Of a stretch of 64,000 nucleotides of DNA, positions 61,149-64,000 are shown in pieces; the stretch's first letter is position 1, and the number at the start of each line of letters is the position of its first letter. Source of the DNA: Lysobacterales bacterium (GTDB lineage: Bacteria > Pseudomonadota > Gammaproteobacteria > Xanthomonadales > Xanthomonadaceae); NCBI GenBank assembly GCA_019510125.1, contig JAEKKX010000014.1, positions 1 through 64,000 on the forward strand, in the 5' to 3' direction. The notes beneath the pieces are model-generated. The model worked only from the letters and a program-made list of their open reading frames with translations. It was not told the DNA's origin and ran no database searches. The position numbers and the translations under genes were made by a program.

Positions 61149-61154
61149 TATCTT
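61149..61154 (+). promoter_or_regulatory. Possible -10 box of the DUF3667 gene
   Basis: TATCTT, 30 bases before the ATG at 61184 in the 90-base divergent gap with the MATE gene. The -35 is not clear. Confidence 0.35.
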
Positions 61155-61183
61155 AGCGCCCGACGTCCGCGCACCGGGGAACG

Positions 61184-62395
61184 ATGTCCGACCCACACGC
61201 CCACGCCGCGCCCGCGCGGTGCGAGAACTGCGCGACCGCGCTGCAGGGCCCCTGGTGCCACGTCTGCGGCCAGCACGGACACAACCCGCTGCGCAGCGTC
61301 GCGCATGCGCTGGAAGAGGTGTTCGAGTCGTTCTGGCACGTGGACGGTCGCATCGTCCGCACCCTGCGCGACCTGTGCGTGCCCGGCCGGCTGGCCGCGA
61401 ACTTCCTCGCCGGCCACCGCGTGCGCTACCTGCCGCCGCTGCGGCTGTTCCTGATCCTCACCGTGCTGACCTTCTTCGTCGGCAAGCTCGTGCTGCATTT
61501 CGATCCCGGCAACGCGATCCGGATCGACGCCGGCGATGCGGACGCGCGCAAGGGCGCCGTCGTCTCCGACGGCGGCGACGATGAGGCGGTCGATCCCGCG
61601 TTCGCCGCGGCGAAGACCGTCGACGAGGTGCTGCAGGCGCGCGTCCGCAAGCAGCGCGAACTCGCGCAGGCCCGCAACGATCCCGATGCCGGCTGGATGG
61701 TGAGCGCGATCGGCGACATCGCCCGCGAGCACATCGACGACCAGGCCCGCGACCGGATGCGCGCGCTCGGCGCCACGCCGGCGCAACTGCGCACGCTGGA
61801 CACCCCGGTGGAGACGCCCGCGGCGGCCGCGGAAGGGGCCGCCCCGACCGATGCCCGGGCGAACGGATCCCCTGCGTCCGGCGCGCATGCGGCCGGCGAG
61901 GGCGGCCTGCTGCAGCGCTGGCTCGCGCACCGCGCGGACCGGCTCAAGCAGAACGCCCTGCGGGTCAAGGACAGTCCCGACGAATTCTTCAGGCTGGTGC
62001 TGGGCGCGGTGCCGGGGGCGCTGTTCCTGCTGGTGCCGCTGTTCGCCCTGTGCCTGCGGCTGCTGTACCTGCGCTCGCCCTTCGGCTACCTGGAGCATCT
62101 GGTCGTCGCGTTCTACAGCCACGCCTTCATGCTGCTGATGCTGCTGGCCGATTTCGTGCTGATCGGGCTGGGCGGTCTGCCGGGCGTCCCGGTCCCGCTG
62201 GGCGGCGCGCTGGCGGCCCTGGGCTCGGTGCTGGTGTTCCTGGTCGCGCCGCTGTACCTGCTGTGGACCCAGAAGCGGGTCTACGCGCAGGGGTGGTTCA
62301 TCACGCTGGCGAAATACGCCATGCTGGGCACCGTCTACACCGTCCTGCTGAGCCTGGTGCTGGTCTACGCCGTGCTCGCGGGCATGAGCAGCTGA
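61184..62395 (+). CDS. DUF3667 zinc-ribbon membrane protein
   Basis: 403 residues. N-terminal zinc ribbon of CENC...CHVCGQ type near residues 13-30, followed by SFWHVDGRIVRTLRDL and a helix (LRLFLILTVLTFFVGKLVL). A charged central loop (about 115-260) precedes four C-terminal helices. Pattern of DUF3667. Function unknown. Confidence 0.87.
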   Translation: MSDPHAHAAPARCENCATALQGPWCHVCGQHGHNPLRSVAHALEEVFESFWHVDGRIVRTLRDLCVPGRLAANFLAGHRVRYLPPLRLFLILTVLTFFVGKLVLHFDPGNAIRIDAGDADARKGAVVSDGGDDEAVDPAFAAAKTVDEVLQARVRKQRELAQARNDPDAGWMVSAIGDIAREHIDDQARDRMRALGATPAQLRTLDTPVETPAAAAEGAAPTDARANGSPASGAHAAGEGGLLQRWLAHRADRLKQNALRVKDSPDEFFRLVLGAVPGALFLLVPLFALCLRLLYLRSPFGYLEHLVVAFYSHAFMLLMLLADFVLIGLGGLPGVPVPLGGALAALGSVLVFLVAPLYLLWTQKRVYAQGWFITLAKYAMLGTVYTVLLSLVLVYAVLAGMSS

Positions 62396-62406
62396 GGACG
62401 ACGCGC

Positions 62407-62739
62407 ATGGCCGCCAAGCGACGCGGATCGAAACAGGTGGTGTACGAGGTGAACGTGGAGGTCGACGCCGCCGTCCACGAGGCCTACCGCGCCTGGCTGC
62501 GCGACCACGTCGCGGAGATGCTCGCGCTGCCGGGCTTCAAGGGCGCGAAGACCTTCGACGTGCTCGAACCGCCGCCCAGCGCCGGACGCGTCGGCCTGTC
62601 CGTGCAGTACGTGCTGCAGGATCGGGAGGCGCTGGACGACTACCTGCGCGACCACGCGTCGCGGATGCGCGCCGAGGGCGTCGCCCGCTTCGGCGACCGC
62701 TTCGTGGCGACCCGGCGGGTGCTGCGCGGCGCGGGGTGA
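62407..62739 (+). CDS. DUF4286-family protein
   Basis: 110 residues from the ATG at 62407, 11 bases past DUF3667; the track start at 62050 is a shadow. Matches DUF4286 with VVYEVNVEVDAAVHEAYRAWLRDHVAEMLALPGF near the start and the later VQYVLQDREALDDYL. A ferredoxin-like alpha-beta fold is expected. Unknown function; probably co-transcribed with the DUF3667 gene. Confidence 0.85.
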   Translation: MAAKRRGSKQVVYEVNVEVDAAVHEAYRAWLRDHVAEMLALPGFKGAKTFDVLEPPPSAGRVGLSVQYVLQDREALDDYLRDHASRMRAEGVARFGDRFVATRRVLRGAG

Positions 62740-62818
62740 CGCGGCGCGTCTTCGACGATCTGCCCTCGAGGTCTCCCGAAGCCCGCCGCGCGGGCCGGCG
62801 GACACCCCGCCGACGCGC

Positions 62819-63391
62819 TTACGACGCGGCGCCGTCGGGCGTCCAGTGCATCGGCAGGTGGGTGCCGTGGAGCGCCGGACCGGTGACGACGAAGCCGAGC
62901 CGTTCGTACAGCCGGCGCGCGCCGGGATTGGCCTGCAGCACGTGCAGGTGCATGCCGCGGCCGAGCGCCGCGGCGTCGGCCTGGCTCTGCCGGATCAGCG
63001 CCTCGCCCGCGCCCTGCCCGCGCAGCGCCGGGAACAGGCAGATGTCGACGATCAGGTGGTCCGGCGCCGACCGCTGCAGGTAGTAGCGTCCGGCCGGGCG
63101 TCCCTTGCGTTCGATCGCCAGGAAGTCGGTGTCGCCGTAGTGGGCGAGATAGTGCCGGTGCTGCAGCGCGAACTGCTGGTCGAGGAACTGGCGCTTGGCG
63201 GGCGCCGGCCACGGCACCGTGGCCATTTCCTCCGCCCGGGTCGTGGCGTACAGGTCGCGCAGCCACGGCAGGTCGTCCGCACGCAGCCAGCGCAGCGAAA
63301 ACCCGCGCTCGGCGAGGCGCGCGGGCGCGGTCATGCGGTCGGGCCGTTCCGCGGGGAACGGCGCCAACCGGTCGGGAGCGGCCGCCGTCAC
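62819..63391 (-). CDS. GNAT-family N-acetyltransferase
   Basis: 190 residues from a GTG one base after the collar-protein stop; an ATG at 63334 (MTAPARLAERG) is an alternative. Acetyl-CoA motif is LFPALRGQGAGEALIR near residue 125, followed by the NPGARRLYERLGF C-terminal GNAT motif near 160. Substrate unknown. Directly downstream of the tail-collar gene, the usual partner of Mdp-type genes. Confidence 0.88.
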   Translation of the reverse strand: MTAAAPDRLAPFPAERPDRMTAPARLAERGFSLRWLRADDLPWLRDLYATTRAEEMATVPWPAPAKRQFLDQQFALQHRHYLAHYGDTDFLAIERKGRPAGRYYLQRSAPDHLIVDICLFPALRGQGAGEALIRQSQADAAALGRGMHLHVLQANPGARRLYERLGFVVTGPALHGTHLPMHWTPDGAAS

Positions 63392-63392
63392 C

Positions 63393-63932
63393 TCAGGGGA
63401 AGGACGGGTAGATGCCCTGCAGCGCGATGCAGAAGTTCACCCCGAGGTAGGGCTGCTGGTTCTGGTGCGGCTGGCCGCCGCCGGCGCTGGGGCTGATCAT
63501 GTTCGGCGCGAACGTGGTGTTGGGCGTACCGGAAGCGAAAGGCTTGACCCCGGTCGAGCCGGGAATCGACAACCCCCCGTTCGAGGCAGGCGTCCCGACA
63601 CGCTTGGTCGTGTCGTTCTGCACGTATGCGTTGATGCCGTGGTTGTGCTGCGGGATCTCGTTGCTGCTGAGCGTGACCGTGTTGACGCCGAAGCTCTGGC
63701 CCAGCGTGCGCGGCGTCAGGCCCGGGCCGTTGCCCTGCTCGCAGCCGGCGCGGCCGGCGAAATTCGGCAACTGGAAGGTCGTCTGGCCGTTGCCGCCATA
63801 GGTGACGCCGAGCAGCGAGAACAGCGCGGTGTTCTGCGAGATCGGCAGGGTGGCGCCGTTGGCGAACGCCCAGCCGCGCGGATTGAAGTTGAAGCCGAAC
63901 AACTGGATTTCGCCGATGAAGGGCTGTGTCAT
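63393..63932 (-). CDS. Phage-tail-collar (microcystin-dependent-like) protein
   Basis: 179 residues. A tail-collar domain: FIGEIQLFGFNFNPRGWAFANGATLPISQNTALFSLLGVTYGG is the classical start, followed by FQLPNFAGRAGCEQGNGPG and the IPQHNHG loop. GGAGG lies nine bases before the ATG. Related proteins are tail-fibre adaptors or, as MdpB, surface proteins, often in tandem copies that may continue outside the window. It is followed closely by a GNAT gene. Confidence 0.9.
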   Translation of the reverse strand: MTQPFIGEIQLFGFNFNPRGWAFANGATLPISQNTALFSLLGVTYGGNGQTTFQLPNFAGRAGCEQGNGPGLTPRTLGQSFGVNTVTLSSNEIPQHNHGINAYVQNDTTKRVGTPASNGGLSIPGSTGVKPFASGTPNTTFAPNMISPSAGGGQPHQNQQPYLGVNFCIALQGIYPSFP

Positions 63933-64000
63933 GGGTTGGTTCCTCCGATGAGGTGGCCGCGCCGGGTGGGCGGCGGCCGCGCCTGCGTGGCGCAGTGGAT

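Overview
The window is high-GC bacterial chromosome, most likely from the Lysobacter/Luteimonas side of the Xanthomonadaceae. I infer this from gene order and sequence style: an Entner-Doudoroff operon zwf-pgl-edd-glk-eda, rhlB divergent from trxA-rho, ftsEX, a full mlaFEDCB-mlaA set, GTAG-type REP elements, and lipoproteins and DUF families usual in that group. I see no rRNA, tRNA, CRISPR array or complete insertion sequence.

Layout. 1-2.4 kb is an accessory edge: the 3' end of an RHS-repeat protein with an AT-richer variable tip, an overlapping small lipoprotein gene, and a frameshifted remnant of an XRE regulator. 2.4-9.8 kb holds glucose catabolism (eda, glk, edd, pgl, zwf) and a sodium/sugar symporter, with a LacI-type operator candidate in front of zwf. 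10-15 kb holds ung, two DUF3592 membrane proteins, a two-receiver response regulator and ftsEX. 15-19.4 kb holds rhlB, trxA and rho; Rho has a long disordered N-terminal region. 19.5-23.8 kb is the most unusual locus: a large ferritin-like protein ending in repeated Cys motifs, a multinuclear non-heme iron oxidase (MNIO/DUF692) and its DUF2063 partner. 23.8-26.3 kb has an attenuator-like leader, a second short leader ORF with a hairpin, and an EF-G paralogue. 26.3-31.2 kb has a ClpS-AAA+ fusion, a tectonin-like propeller protein and the dmeR-dmeF metal efflux pair.

31-41 kb is a mixture: small membrane and lipoproteins, an SDR/LysR divergent pair, a Kef-type antiporter, an M28 peptidase lipoprotein, a YjdF-like protein, an outer-membrane barrel, an orphan TrbM-like secreted protein and a rhomboid protease. 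41-45 kb has a TerC protein behind a yybP-ykoY (manganese) riboswitch, divergent from rlmI, then rmuC and a REP cluster. 45-50 kb is the Mla phospholipid-transport operon. 50-54 kb has a DUF6916 protein, a TIGR04325 methyltransferase, a JmjC/cupin-type oxygenase and a flippase. 54-64 kb has DUF418, a hypothetical lipoprotein pair, an SDR, sppA, a MATE exporter, DUF3667, DUF4286, a GNAT acetyltransferase and a phage-tail-collar (Mdp-like) protein at the right edge.

Most ORF-track lines are shadows on the opposite strand or in other frames of GC-rich genes. Starts were moved where a ribosome-binding site, an overlap with the upstream stop or the family N-terminus pointed to a different codon.
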